Assembly: GCF_963082655.1 (NCBI RefSeq)
Contig: NC_081553.1
Coordinates: forward strand, 63,416,311 to 63,480,310
Source of the DNA: Stomoxys calcitrans
Lineage: Eukaryota > Arthropoda > Insecta > Diptera > Muscidae
Direction: 5' to 3'
DNA: 64,000 nt
Below, piece after piece: positions 1 through 11,859 of the stretch; positions within the stretch are counted from its first letter, which is position 1, and every line of letters begins with the position of its first letter. The position numbers were made by a program, and so were the translations under genes. Below the pieces are notes generated by a model. It searched no databases. It had not been told where the DNA came from and saw only the letters and a list, made by a program, of their open reading frames with translations.

Positions 1-805
1 CGAAAAACCTAACACAACGAACTGTCCCAAATCTCGGCGAAATCGGACGATAAATGCGCTTTTTATGGGCCCAAAACTTAAAACCGAGAGACCGGTCTAT
101 ATTGCAGCTATATTCAAAACTTGACCGATCTGAGCCAAATTGACAAAGGACGTCGAAGAGCCTAACACCACTCACTGTCCCAAATTTCAGCAAAATCGGA
201 CAATAAATGCGCCTATTATGGCCCCAAAACCCTAAATCGGAGGATCGGTCTATATGGCAGCTATATCCAAATCTGGACCGATCCGGGCTAAATTGACCAA
301 GGATGTCTCACATAACTCACTGTTCCAAATTTCAGGAAAATCGGATAATAAATGTAGTATTATGGGCCTTAGACCCTAAATCGGAGGATCGGCCTATATG
401 GCAGCTATATCCAAATCTGGACCGATCTGGTCCAAATTGATGAACGATGTCAAAGGGCCTCACATAACTCACTGTCCCAAATTTCAGGAAAATCGGATAA
501 TAGATGTGGCTTAAGACCCTATATCGGAGGATCGGTCTATTTGGGGCTACATCAAGATATAGTCCGATATATCCCATCTTCGAACTTAACCTGCTTATGG
601 ACAAAAAGAGAATCTGTGCAAAGTTACAGCTCAATATCTCTTTTTTTAAAGACTGTTGCTTGATTTCAACAGACATACGGACGGACTTGTCTAGATCGTC
701 TTAGATTTTTACGCTGATCAAGGGTCGGAAATGGATATTTCGATGTGTTGCAAACGGAATGACAAAATGAATATACCCCCATCCTTTGGTGGTGGGTATA
801 AAAAC
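1..805 (+). repeat. F2 element, right part (left end outside window)
   Basis: Internal units centred on 'tatggcagctatatcc' recur with anchors near 99, 252, 396 and 539, so spacings are 153, 144 and 143 bp. They are followed by the conserved F2 right module, with 'acggacggac' then 'ctagatcg' and a terminus 'ggtggtgggtataaaa' near 789-804. The left, palindrome-headed end is not in the window. A 114-codon antisense open frame (676 to 332) crosses the units. I treat it as a by-product of the repeat, because it resembles the frame at 62283-63017 and no protein family. Identity as an F2 copy is firm from self-comparison; the superfamily is unknown. Confidence 0.75.
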
Positions 806-1394
806 GAATTTGATATCTATTTTCAGAACAAAGTGCCGTTGGCCGCCCCAGCCACAAAACACACCCCAAACGGTTCATACTTTCCGACCACGGCAATATG
901 GGACTCAAAATAAAATGTTTTAGGAGTGGAGCACTAATTTCATTCCCATATTTGACTCGAAATGTCTCCCCTAAAAAGCACTTCTCATTACCCTAATTTT
1001 TAAAAATACCAGATCTTGAAGATTGATAATGTAATCCGTTCGAAATTATTTTGCAATCTTACAGTTACCAAAAACAAACCATGGTTTCCATTGTTGGGGT
1101 CGGGTGACTAGGGGCTGACCAAAACCCGCCAAACGGATATATATACCAATCATTATAATATAGATCTTCAACGAAAGGTGCTTGAGAGAAAAAACAATTT
1201 GATATACAATTGAAGAGCCATGTGTTTGGGGAGCCGCCCCACCCAAAAATACCTCTCTATTTTAAACAAGCTGTTTGGGGTAGAAATTTATTGATTTTCA
1301 GGAAATTTGTATTCACTTTCGGGACAAAGACCCTGGGGTCCATTCCACCCTCAAGCACATCTTATTTACCGATCATGGCATTATGGGTCTCATA
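806..1394 (+). repeat. F3 diverged repeat units
   Basis: About four degenerate F3 units, recognisable by 'ggcaatatgggactcaaa', 'gaatttgatatctattttcag' style segments (split here by divergence) and CCGCCCCA blocks. They directly abut the F2 right end at 805 and run into the SINE remnant that starts near 1395. No coding capacity is evident. Confidence 0.6.
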
Positions 1395-1660
1395 TTAAAT
1401 GTTTTTGAAAGTAAAGCAAGCCGCCGTGCGACACCTCTTTGAGGAGAATTTACTACATGACCATGCATGGCATGGTACCTCGCAAATGTCGCCTGCGTTA
1501 GGAGAAAATAACCACCGCTTTAAATTTTGTCCTATTTTCCTGCCGGAATTCTGACATATGCTACAGTGGCACGTATTTGATATCCACATTCAGGGCAAAG
1601 TGTCACCACCCTAGAAAGATATTAGAGAGTCAAGGAAGGCGCAGCGGACAGGTCCCAATT
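1395..1660 (-). repeat. tRNA-derived SINE remnant, composite subfamily
   Basis: Reverse-strand SINE body: 'gtgcgacacctctttgagg', 'ggcatggtacctcgcaaatg', then 'ccaccgctttaaa' and a decayed tRNA-like head near 1540-1560. Past the head, 'caccctagaaagatattaga' and 'ggcgcagcggac' match, in reverse complement, the 5' extension seen in the SINEs at 37400 and 47275. This therefore belongs to the same composite subfamily. The B-box region is damaged ('ccggaattctgac'), so it is unlikely to be transcribed by Pol III. Confidence 0.55.
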
Positions 1661-2590
1661 CGGCTAGATTTCTATAAAAATAAGATGTTAATTAAATTCT
1701 CTAAAACAGATAAAGTTTTAACGAAGTTAATTCTGTTTATTTTATTTTACTTTATTTATTTTAGTTTATCCTCTTTCTCCTAACAACCCCTTCATAAATT
1801 GAGCAGCAGACATTTTCAGCAAACAACAGACTTCTTAGCAGGCAGCCTGCTGTCATGAAACTGCAAACATTTTGCTTTGACAGCAGAACTACTCCTGTAG
1901 TAGCAGCAAAATAAACTACTAACAATCAGTAGACAGTGACTGATATAATCAGTAGATTTTTTTCTATGAATGAAGTTTTACTTCAAAAATAATATTTCGC
2001 TTAATATGTTCACCCTTTTCATTGACTGTACTTCCTTCCATCTGGCTGTCACTCATTGATGAATTCATTTCCACAGCTGTCACAAACATGTCATCCTCTT
2101 GAGGCTGCCATAAACGCACCGTTTAAAATTATGACCCATTTATGTCGATAATAAGAATTACCAAAAATTTGTCATGGTCGGACACTAAAGCTGTCATAGT
2201 AAAATTCCAATTTATGATGGATTCCTGATGGTCCAGATAGACCACGTTAACCACATTAAGGCCGCAATAACAAATTCGGAAAATTCCTAACAGTCTCCTG
2301 TCATAAATTCCTTGTTAAGCATATTAATCTTAATTGTGTGGTTAAAACGGTAGTACCAAATATTTATGCCGTGCTAAAAATAATCCAGTTGTGGTCTTCC
2401 ATTCACTTATTTGTTCAATGCCACAACGGAAAAACCTTTTGCCCAACTCCCTTAGCATTGTCTGCAAGTAAAACCGAAGACATGAAATGGATGACAACAA
2501 AAATGTCAAAATAATTTACGAATGACACACGCTCATTTCTTGAATCACAAAATGCCGCAGAAATGTTATAAACTTAGGAGTAATGAGCAA
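1661..2590. other. No gene seen; AT-rich with small hairpins
   Basis: No recognised gene or family. A T-rich run lies at 1727-1780. A perfect dyad AGCAGGC-A-GCCTGCT lies at 1837-1851, and a short hairpin (actac/gtagt) lies near 1888-1901 inside a CAGCAG-rich patch at 1800-1945, which could be a decayed MITE. The rest (1980-2590) looks unique. Confidence 0.5.
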
Positions 2591-3835
2591 TAAAAGTTTA
2601 TAAAAATGCATTTTTACTGCGGCGACTGTTTAGTGAATTTCCCACAGGGATGCGTGCAACAATGTACGCAAAAATGCGATTTGAGAAGGCAGCGTAAAGC
2701 AAACGAATGTCACTCGTTTGATGCTGCTTTGGTTCTTGGAGGAGGTGATACAGCATAATGTTGTGGTTTATGATTAGCAATACACTCGAGGAAAGGGATA
2801 GGAACTTTTGAAACAATTTTGGTATATTTTGATTTGGTATCGTGTCACCACCTAAGTACCTGTTAGCCGCGAAAGCCGGGTAATGACATAAGAAATTCTC
2901 CAACGTCTCATCATCTTCTCCACATGCCCTACACATTTTGCATAAGTGAACTCGTAGTGCTATGTGTCCCGTTATGACACCAAAAGCTGTACTGACCTCC
3001 TTCTTACCTGCTCTCAGTAATAGACCCGTCCTCTCACGATCCGGATCACCCCATAAGATTTTCGCCGTCCTACCGACTGTTTCGCTGTTCCACAGCGCGT
3101 TTGTCGTCCACGCCCTTAAATTGGATTGCTTCGACCTATAAGGCTTTGGGTGAACAAAGTTTATCGACGGCAGTTCTCTGGTCTTGCCAAATCGTTTGCC
3201 ATTTCATTCCCTCTTACTCCATTATGGCTCGGTACCCAAACGATGCGGATTGTGTTATCCTCAGAAAAGGCGTTAATCTCCTTCTTACACTGCAATGACC
3301 TTACCCTCCTGGTTGTTATTGGTCTTATCACCATTTTACTGTCCGTAAGGATATTCACACTCGACGTCCTCGCATTAATACCACACCACCTCACGCATAT
3401 CGTGATCGCTCGGATGTCCGCCTGCAGGACCATATTATGGCCAGGGAGTCCTAAACAGTTCTCAGTCCCTGGGTTCTCTATATAGACCCCCAGGCCCACT
3501 CTGTCCCCAAGCTTTGATCCGTCCGTATAACATAATCTTCCAGACGGCAATGTTAGGGTTCAGTCAGTCCAAGATTGTGCCGCTGGCAGCAGTGCCTCCC
3601 ACTCAACCTCAAGTGTCGTCTCAGGTATCCGATCGGAAACCTCTTCCCTTCCTTCCAGGTTTCTTTCCGTTGCCTCGATTATACCGCGATGGTATGAGCT
3701 GCTACCATCCTCAATACATTTTCCCATCGCCTTAAGTCGCATATCCTCAGTGGCTGCCTCACATTTAATCTGTATGTGAATTTGTGGTATCCGAAGGGGG
3801 CGGACCCTCCCCTTAAGCCCCATTTTCAAAAGCGC
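2590..3835 (-). pseudogene. RNase H-bearing non-LTR retrotransposon, 3' part (LINE copy A)
   Basis: This is the 3' third of a LINE polyprotein read on the minus strand. Segment 3829-3560 covers the RT/RNase H linker ('IQIKCEAATEDMRLKAMG', 'EDGSSSYHRGIIEAT'). Segment 3550-3161 is an RNase H domain with YTDGSKL (Asp at residue 10), LTDSKM (Asp70), VPSHN and MANDLA (Asp120). The usual catalytic Glu in the QAE motif is Asp45 (LQADIRAI). After a frameshift, segment 2936-2598 holds the Cys-rich end 'MCRACGEDDETLENFLCHY'. RNase H on the element is typical of the I/LOA/R1 group; I favour LOA-like but cannot assign the clade. The element is 5'-truncated at about 3830, exactly against the F3 head block. 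It is inactive because of the truncation and frame breaks. Copies at 10915, 22430, 29190 (possibly), 50530 and 51340 are relatives. Confidence 0.85.
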
Positions 3836-5671
3836 TAGATCTCGGAGATGGGTGCATCAATTTAATCGAAATTTTGTAACAGGAAATTGGTATAAAGATT
3901 TGGGGTCAAAACACCTGGGGGGACGCCCCATTCTAAAACCCACCCGAACGGATATGTTTGCTGATTGGGACAATATGGGTATCAAATGAAAGGTATTTTA
4001 GAGTATAGTACGAACTTGGCATAAAAATGTCATACTAAGTGTCGGAGGGTCTCCCACCCCCACAAAAACCACCCAACAGGACACTTTTACTGCCTTTGTC
4101 AATATGGGTATCGAATGAAAGGCATTCAAAAATAGAGTACAAATCTGACCTAAAAATTTATTCCATGATGGCTGAGGGGTCTCTCCACCTCCAAAACCAC
4201 CCAGCAAAACATATTTACCGATTGCGACAATATAGGACATAAATGAAAGGTATTTGGGAGTTAAATACGAATATGGTACAAGTACCTAAAAGGCCGCCAC
4301 AGGCCCAAAACCGCCCGAAAAGTGGCGCCCAAAATAAAAAGTGGACCGATCGAGACAATATAGGACTTCAATGAAAGGTATTCGGGAGTAGGAATATGAT
4401 ACTAAAAATTGGATCCAAGTAGCTTGGGAGCCGCCCCAAAAGTACCACCCAAAATTAAAGTGGTCCGATCGGGACAATTTGAGACTCAAATGAAAGGTAT
4501 TTGAGAGTAGAATACGAATATGATGTCAAAAATTTAATCCAAGTACCCAAACCCAAATCCGCACCAAAAATACCGCCCAAATTCAGAAGTGGACCGATCG
4601 GGACAACATGGGACTGTAATGAAAGGCATTCGAGAGTAGATTACAAATATGATTATCGAATATTAAAAATTGGCTGTTAGTAACTACAGCCTTGGAGCCG
4701 CCCCAAAACAGTCCCAAATGGGGCATATTAGACGATCATGATAATATGGGACTCAAATAAAAGGTATCCGGCAGTAGATTACGAATATGGTATTAAAAAT
4801 GGTATACCTCATAAAATGTGAATATTTGTCAATCATTGCTATACGGGGTTCAATAAAAGGTATTTGGCAGTCGATAAACAAATTGTACTAGGGAGTTATA
4901 TATGGTAGTAAGTAAGAAACTTATTTTTCGCGTGGTGTTAAAGAAGGCGCAGCAGAGCGACCGGGTACAGTTTTAAAAATGAATTTATGTTTGTTTTTTT
5001 TTGTTTGTTTGTTCCGTTTAGACTCAAAAACGACTGATCCGATTACCTTGAAATTCTCACAGATTGTGTAGGTTGGTCTGGAAGGAAACATAGGCTATAA
5101 CATTTTTTCATATCGGAAGGGGGGCGGAGCCTCCCCCTTCCCCAAAAGTGCTACCCAAAAATAAAATTGAACCGATCGGGGCAAAATGGAACTCAAATAA
5201 AAGGTATTCAGGAGTGGAGTACGAATTTCATGTTAAAAATTGGGTCCACGTAACTACGGGGCCACTCCAACCCCAAAACCCCTAACCTCCTAAGTGTTTT
5301 GGACCCAAAAGGACAATATGGATCTCAAATGAAAAGTACTCGGGAGTAGATAACGAATATGGTCAGGAAGGAGGAATATGCTTTATAATTTGTTGATATC
5401 GGAAGGGGGCGGACCCTCCCTCGTTACCCCAAAAACAACACCCAAAATCAAAAGTGGACCGATAAGGACAATATGGGTATCAAATGAAAGGTATTGAAGA
5501 GCAGAATACGAATATAGTACTAAAAATGGAGTCCAAGCATCCAAGGAGTTTCCCTAACACCAACAATCGTCCAAGCAGACAAATTGTACGTTTCTATCAA
5601 TATGGTGTTCAAATGAAAGGTACTCGGGAGTAGATAACGAATCTGGCATACAAAATCAGGTCGAAGTATAG
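3836..5671 (+). repeat. F3 tandem-like array with internal head block
   Basis: Anchors 'caatatgggtatcaaatg' and variants fall at 3971, 4100, 4228, 4356, 4475 and 4604, giving a period near 128 bp. Each unit also carries 'ggaccgatcgggac', a 'gtagaatacgaatatg' segment and a CCGCCCCA patch. A head block with 'gtttgtttgttccg', 'actcaaaaacg' and a GGGCGGAGCCTCCCCC stretch lies at 4975-5150, and a second partial head lies near 5398-5430. Open frames within are short and unrelated to known proteins. Confidence 0.7.
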
Positions 5672-5965
5672 GTGGCCATCCAAAAATGCAAATTTTGTCC
5701 TAGAACATTCCACTAAGGAACAGGGGCAAACTTCTCACATATCAATGAGTGCAGTCCGATTCAAGTCTAAGCTCAATGATAAGGGGTCTCCCTTTGAAAG
5801 CTGAGTCCAAATGGCGTGCCGCAGTGCAACACCTCTTTAGAGAGAAGTTTTACATGGCATAGTACCTCACAAATGTTGTCAGCATTAGGAGAGGAAAATC
5901 ACCGCTGAAAATGTTTTTTCTGATGGTCTCGCCCGAATTCGAACCCAGGCGTTCAGCGTCAAAAA
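5672..5965 (-). repeat. tRNA-derived SINE
   Basis: The reverse-strand SINE runs from its 3' tail ('attttgtcctagaacattcc') through the diagnostic 'gtgccgcagtgcaacacctc' and 'tcagcattaggagagg' blocks to a B-box-like 'gaattcgaacccagg' near 5933-5947. The A-box head is missing, because the copy joins F3 sequence at about 5962. It is a truncated, inactive copy. Confidence 0.75.
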
Positions 5966-6439
5966 TACCACTCAAAATCAAAAGGGGACCGATCGGAACA
6001 ACATGGGTATCTAATGAATGGCATTGGAGAGTAGAATACGAATATGATATTAAAATTTGAGTCTAAGTACCCTGAGGGCCGCTTCAATCCTAAAACTCCC
6101 CCAGACAGATATACTGGACGTTCATGTCAATATGGGACTCAAATGAAAAGTATTAGGCAGTAGATAACGAATATGGAAAAAAGGAAGTTCATGTAATGAA
6201 TGGTGTCCCCACCCCTAAAAACTCCCCAATTTCCTCAAATGAAAGGTTTTTGGGAGGAAAGAACGAATTTGATACCTATTGTATTTTTAGGGAAAAGTTG
6301 CGGAGTGCCAGCCACAGTCCCAAAATTGATTTAAGTGAAATATGTGAGGTACCATCCAATCCCCAAAATGCACTCTCCGTCAAATGGATATCTAGACCAA
6401 TAAAGACAATATAGGGCTGAAATGAAACATAATTGAGAA
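5966..6439 (+). repeat. F3 units
   Basis: F3 repeats continue, with anchors near 5998 ('caacatgggtatctaatg') and 6129 ('caatatgggactcaaatg') and further decayed units to about 6430. The last unit runs straight into the F1 minisatellite. Confidence 0.6.
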
Positions 6440-7700
6440 AACTTCCCAGGAAAATGAAATTTTGACAAATTTTTGACAAAATTTCCTATAGAAATGTAGT
6501 TTTGACAAAATTTCATATAGAAATGAAATTTTGACAAAATTTCCTATAGAAATGAAATTTTGACAAATTTTCCTATAGAAATGAAATTTTGACAAAATTT
6601 CCTATAGAAATGAAATTTTGACAAAATTTCCTATAGAAATGTAGTTTTGACAAAATTTCATATAGAAATGAAATTTTGACAAAATTTCCTATAGAAATGA
6701 AATTTTGACAAAATTTCCTATAGAAATGAAATTTTGACAAAGTTTCCTATAGAAATGAAATTTTGACAAAATTTCCTATAGAAATGAAATTTTGACAAAA
6801 TTTCCTATAGAAATGAAATTTTGACAAAATTTCCTATAGAAATGAAATTTTGACAAAATTTTCTATATAAATGAAATTTTGACAAAATTTCCTATGGGAA
6901 TGAAATTTTGACAAAATTTCCCATAGAAATGAAATTTTGACAAAATTTCCTATAGAAATGAAATTTTAATTAAAATTCCTATAGACATGAAATTTTGACA
7001 AAATTTCCTACAGAAATGAAATTTTGATTAAATTTCCTATAGAAATGAAATTTTGACAAAATTTCCCATTGAAGTGAAATTTTGACAAAATTTCCCATAG
7101 AAGTGAAATTTTGACAAAATTTCCCATAGAAGTGAAATTTTGACAAAATTTCCCATAGAAGTGAAATTTTGACAAAATTTCCCATAGAAGAGAAATTTTG
7201 ACAAAATTTCCCATAGAAATGAAATTTTCACAAAATTTCCTATAGAAATGAAATTTTTAAAAAATTTCTTACAGAAATGAAATTTTGATTAAATTTCCTA
7301 TAGAAATAAAATTTTGACAAAATTTCCCATAGAAATGAAATTTTGACAAAATTTCCTATAGAAATGAAATTTTGAAAAAATTCCTACAGAAATGAAATTT
7401 TGATTAAATTTCCTATAGAAATGAAATTTTGATTAAATTTCCTATAGAAATAAAATTTTGACAAAATTTCCTATAGAAATGAAATTTTGACAAAATTTCC
7501 TATAGAAATGAAATTTTGACAAAATTTCCTATAGAAATGAAATTTTGACAAAATTTCCTATGGAAACATAAATTCGACAAAATTTCCCCTAGAATTGAAA
7601 TTTTGACAAAATTTCCCCTAGAATTTAAATTTTGACAAAATTTACCTTAGAAATGAAGTTTTGACAAAATTTCCCATAAAAATGGGAAATTTACTTTCTT
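6440..7700 (+). repeat. F1 29-bp minisatellite array A
   Basis: About 43 copies of a 29-bp unit made of AAATTTTGACAAAATTT followed by CCTATAGAAATG. The first segment is a 17-bp near-perfect dyad with an odd central base, and CTATAG is a second small palindrome. Variants form local blocks: 'ccatagaagtg' copies around 7070-7200, and 'ttttgattaaattt' copies at 7026, 7287 (261 bp = 9 units later) and about 7402. Both edges are decayed. Antisense open frames of up to 68 codons occur only where the TAG in CTATAG has mutated, so I do not call protein. Confidence 0.95.
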
Positions 7701-9279
7701 AAAGAAATAAAATTTGATAATACTTCCTAATGCAATAAACCTTTTTCCTCAACTTTCCTCGAGTGTAGGCCACATAACGAGACGACAGTTATAAAAATAA
7801 CATTTTTTATGATCAATTCGCATCAGAAATAACCTTAAACATAAGCATAAACATAATATTAATTTCTAATTGCATAAATTTCTTTTTTTTTGTCGTTGCG
7901 GTCTGTGCGGTTCGTTAAGTCTGCATTGTTGCAGTAAGACATTCATTGTAGTCCTTGCTGGCTTTCAAATGTCTTTTTGGGGCGTTGTACAAGCCGTGTG
8001 CCTTCTTGGGATTTTTATTGAATTTTGATACGACCCCAGGCATTTTGGCCTATAAAAATGACGAAAAATAAATAAAATAAAACCAAAAGTGAAACTGAAC
8101 CTAGAAGCAGAGATGAGCCTCTGAATTCACAGCCTCAAGGTGATATACCAATTGTTTATTTGCTTGGTTTTGCCTGTGTCATGCGAAGGGATTTTCGAAA
8201 TGTCTGAACTCCTTATTGTTTTGGGAAATGCTGTTTTTTTTTTTTTTTTGCAGTTGTTGATGGTTTATGTTTTTATATTGGAAAGCGTATGTCACAAATA
8301 TAAAAATGACATCAAAATGACTCTTTAAGATGTTTTATAACCCTCCGCCCTACCCACCATTCAGAAAAAAGTTACCGCACATTAACAATTTCCAATTTTG
8401 AATGGATTCTAGGTTGAATTGTTTATTGTCTTTACTGGTAGATGGATGGCAAGTAGGATGAATGAATGGTTGCTTGTATAAATGATACCTCTGACGCCAT
8501 GCCTCCGTGGCGGATGTACGTTATGGGTATTTACTTTTGTTGCTTTCATAACATTTTACTATGGCTTTACAATGTGTGTGCGTAGTTCTTTTTTTTCTGC
8601 TTCTTTTGTTTCCGTTTTGCATGTTGTGAAAATTGACGACTCTGTTCTGCATGGTTCGAGATAATGTCTGATGGCTTCGATATCCTACTACCACCTCCTG
8701 CTCTTTTCGAATGTCCTTATTGTCGTTGTAAATATAAACATTTACATTTATTCTGGAGAACTGTCGAGCAGTGTTATTAAATCTAAGGATGTCGGTACTT
8801 TCTTCAATGTTTTTTGATAAACTCCAGAGATTAGTTGGAATATTCGATTATGCCAAATGGGAGTGAAGTCATAACAATATTAACAAGGGGTTTTCTTTTG
8901 CGTAGCTTTTATAAGCTCTATGGGAGGAAATTAATACATATTTTTATGTAAAACATGCTTTTGCATCATTTTGTTGCAGAAAGTCATGGGTTTTAAAGTT
9001 TATTGAAGATATGGCAAATGAGATTAAATGAAAAGAACGGGAAGGAGACATATTCTACAAGTCTTTTCGAACATTGAGTTATAAAACATATCAGGAGATA
9101 TGCCGGTTTATGGACCAATATAGACCGTACCTGTTGTGGATGTCGAGAGTCATAATAGAATTAAACATACGAAATTTTTGGTTCAAGTTGTTTGTCGAAA
9201 CATAGATTCATATGGGGGATAAATCAGATTCTTCGATTAGGGGTTTACCTTGGATATTTCTAGTGGAATGATCAGTCAA
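7701..9279. other. No gene seen; unique AT-rich sequence
   Basis: This stretch lacks recognised repeats apart from homopolymer runs (T-runs near 7885 and 8233). It contains no open frame above 62 codons and no splice-consistent homology that I can recognise. It could be an intron or intergenic DNA. Confidence 0.5.
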
Positions 9280-9281
9280 TC

Positions 9282-9860
9282 GTCTTTTTATACCCACCAC
9301 TATATGATGGAGTTATACTAAACTAGTCATTTCGTTCGTAACACCTCGAAATAATGATCTGCGGCCCCATAAGGCATATCTATTCTGGATCGTTTCGACA
9401 TTCTGATTCGATCTAGCCATGTCCGCCCGTCCGTCTGTCAAAATCACGATAGAGGCCGAACGCGTGAAGCTGGCTTCCAGGGGCTTAAGAAGTTAAATCG
9501 GTAGATCGGTTTGTATGGGAGCTATATCAGGTTATAGACCGATTTGGACCGTACTAGGCACAGTTGTTGGAAGTCATAACAAAACATTACATGCAAAATT
9601 TCAGCCAAATCAGACAAAAATGGGGGTTTTAAAGTGCTCAAGAAGCCAAATTGGGAGATTATTTTATATAGGAGGTATATCTAAATCTGATCCGATATTG
9701 GTCATTTGCTTTACCCAACGACCTACATCAATACTAAGTATGTGTCCAAAATTTCAAGCGGCTAGCTCTACGCGTTCGATCGCGATCGTGATTTCGAAAG
9801 ACGGACGGACGGACTGTCGGACGGACGGATATGGCTAGATCGGCTCAGAACGTCAAGACA
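9282..9860. repeat. Rearranged F2 copy, modules in opposite orientation
   Basis: 9282-9475 is the F2 right module on the minus strand ('tatacccaccac' then 'gtccgcccgtccgtctgtc'). 9476-9860 is F2 internal plus right-module sequence on the plus strand ('gtatgggagctatatcag', then 'acggacggacggact' and 'ctagatcg'). The two halves are head to head, a foldback-like arrangement not seen in the complete copy at 42581. A 107-codon open frame at 9515-9838 crosses repeat units and has no recognised domain. Confidence 0.65.
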
Positions 9861-9867
9861 ATCAAAA

Positions 9868-10530
9868 ACAAGTAAAAGCGTGCTAAGTTCGGCCGGGCCG
9901 AATCTTATATACCCTCCACCATGGATCTCATTTGTCGAGTTCTTTTCACGGCATCTCTTCTTAGGCAAAAAAGGATATAAGAAAAGAGTTGCTCTGCTAT
10001 TAAAACGATATCAAGATATGGTCCGGTTCGGACCACAATTAAATTATATGTTGGAGACCTGTGTAAAATTTCAGCCAATTCGTATAAGAATTGCGCCCGT
10101 TGGGGCTCACGAAGTAAAATAGAGAGAACGATTTATATGAGATCTGTATCGGGCTATAGACCGATTCAGACCATAATAAACACGTTTGTTGATGGTCATG
10201 AGAAGATCCGTCGTACTAAATTTCAGGCATATCGGATAATAATTGCGACCTCTAGGGGCCAAGAAGTCAAGATCCCAGATCGGTTTATATGGCAGCTATA
10301 TCAGGTTATGAACCGATTTGAACCTTATTTAAAACAGTTGTTGAAAGTAAAAATAAAATACGTCATGCAAAATTTCAGCCAAATCGGATAGGAATTGCGC
10401 CCTCTAGAAGTTCAAGAGGTCAAATCCCCAGTTCTGTTTATATGACAGCTATATCAGGTTATGGACCGATTTGAACCATATTTGGCACAGTTGTTGGATA
10501 TTATAACGAAATACTTCGTGCAAAAATGCA
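9868..10530 (+). repeat. F2 element, left end and internal units
   Basis: It begins 'aacaagtaaaagcg' and carries the palindrome TTCGGCCGGGCCGAA near 9889-9903 and 'ataccctccaccatgg' near 9908. Internal units with 'tatggcagctatatcagg' and 'gaccgatttgaacc' follow. The copy stops near 10530 without the right terminus and joins an F5 block. The left end matches that of the complete element at 42581 closely. Confidence 0.75.
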
Positions 10531-10914
10531 TTCTTGCTTCCTTCCATTAATTGCTTCGTCTTCTCGCGATTCGAATCTTGGTCCAATCGTCGCGGTAACG
10601 TGATGACCATTGGTTATTTGAAGGCGCCAATAACTCACCTTGTTTTATCGAGCATTGTAGGCACTTAGTATATAAAGAACAGCCGGTGGGGCCCGGCTTA
10701 CATTGAGGCTCTTCACTTGAGATCGCTGATTGTCCGCGACTGCAGTTGCAACTACCCCATATAGGGCATATATAGGACATATATAGGGCTTCCTATTATA
10801 ACGATGAACATCACATAGTTCGGAGCTGAAAGTTTCAGTCTGTGTGGTGCTCATTGTCGACCTACTGACCATTGAACTGTATCACAGTGCTACATGCGCA
10901 TTCGTAACCAAGCT
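10531..10914 (+). repeat. F5 conserved dispersed block, copy 1
   Basis: It shares with 33125 and 45840 the core 'ccattggttatttgaaggcg' then 'ccaataact' (10607-10635), then 'gctgattgtccgcgactgc' and a distal 'gagctgaaag' segment. The identity of the family is unknown. An upstream 'gattcgaatc' at about 10569 resembles a Pol III B box, but no matching A box is evident. This copy has an ATATA-rich insertion near 10757-10790. Confidence 0.5.
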
Positions 10915-11490
10915 TGTTGACGCCAGTCCTTCGACCTTAACGGCCAAATCATAACCTTTTTCATTCCCCCTACATCCGCTGTGGCCCAGCAGCCAAACAA
11001 TGCGGACCGTGCCATTCTCAGAGAAGACGTTAATCTCCTTCTACACTCCAAGACTGTTCGTGACCTAATCGTCCTGGTTGTTTTAGCCTTGATGGCCAGT
11101 TCACTGTCTTAGCGTTTACACCTCACGCATTTCGTGATCGCCCAGTTCCCACCCAGGCCCACTCTGTTCTCTAGCTTTGAACCATCGGTATGGCATGATC
11201 TCCCGTTAATCTACGACTGTGTCGCTGGGAGCAGTTCATTGCACTCGACCTCAATTATCACCTCAGGTATCCCGTCTGCAGTTCGGGATTATGGTCTGGC
11301 AGTCGGAAACAAATCTCAGTCCACGGTTTCTCAATGTAGACCCTCAGGCCCACTCTGTCCTCTAGCTTTTATTCATCTGTATAGCATGATCTAGCATGAC
11401 CTAGATGGCAATAGCAGAGTTCCGTCAATCCAAGTCTGTGACTCTGGCAGCAGTGTCTCGCACTCGACCTCAAGTGTCATTTTGCTTGCC
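10915..11490 (-). pseudogene. RNase H LINE remnant (LINE copy B) with internal duplication
   Basis: On the minus strand this matches the linker and RNase H part of copy A, including 'ctggcagcagtg' and 'ggcccactctgt' blocks and 'gcattgtttggctgctgggc'-like sequence from the VPSHNG region. The segment 'ccactctgttctctagcttt' at about 11158 recurs at about 11350, so roughly 190 bp is tandemly duplicated. All frames are broken. It is related to LINE copies A, C and D by direct self-similarity. Confidence 0.65.
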
Positions 11491-11850
11491 CAAGAATCCC
11501 AACATGCGTTCCGTCGCAAATTTACTGCCCCATCTCTTGATAAAGACCGTAACCTTTGTGAGCTGGGGGTTATCCATCTTTCTCACCAGGTCAAGCTTTG
11601 CGCTCTCCTCTGACGAGCTGTTTGACGGTATCAATAGATTCCGCCGACGAAAAAAACACAGTGTAAAGAAGTCCTCTCTATATTTGCATATCATCATCTG
11701 TATAGGTAGACCATCTACACTTTTTGCTATTTCTAAAAAAAAATGTGTACGCCTTAGGCTACAAGGGGTGTAAGAGTTGAAACATGACTTTTGGTTAATA
11801 TGGAAGCTATAAATAAATCTGAACCGATGTGACGAGTTTGGAATCCTCAA
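11470..11850 (-). other. Unrecognised 126-codon open frame
   Basis: A minus-strand open frame overlaps the LINE copy B edge by about 20 bp. It is rich in basic residues in the middle ('CFFRRRNLL', 'FIKRWGSKF') and has no domain I recognise. The end around 11790-11850 resembles F2 internal sequence ('tatggaagctataaa'). It may be further decayed transposon sequence or a chance frame; I do not assign a function. Confidence 0.2.
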
Positions 11851-11859
11851 TGAGCATAT

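Noticed and set aside
6979..7231. Overlapping open frames rich in KISFLWEILSKF-type repeats in F1 array A, and the same at 37006-37221
   Set aside because: They are translations of the 29-bp minisatellite. They stay open only where CTATAG has mutated, and a 29-bp unit rotates through all frames, so there is no sign of a selected protein.
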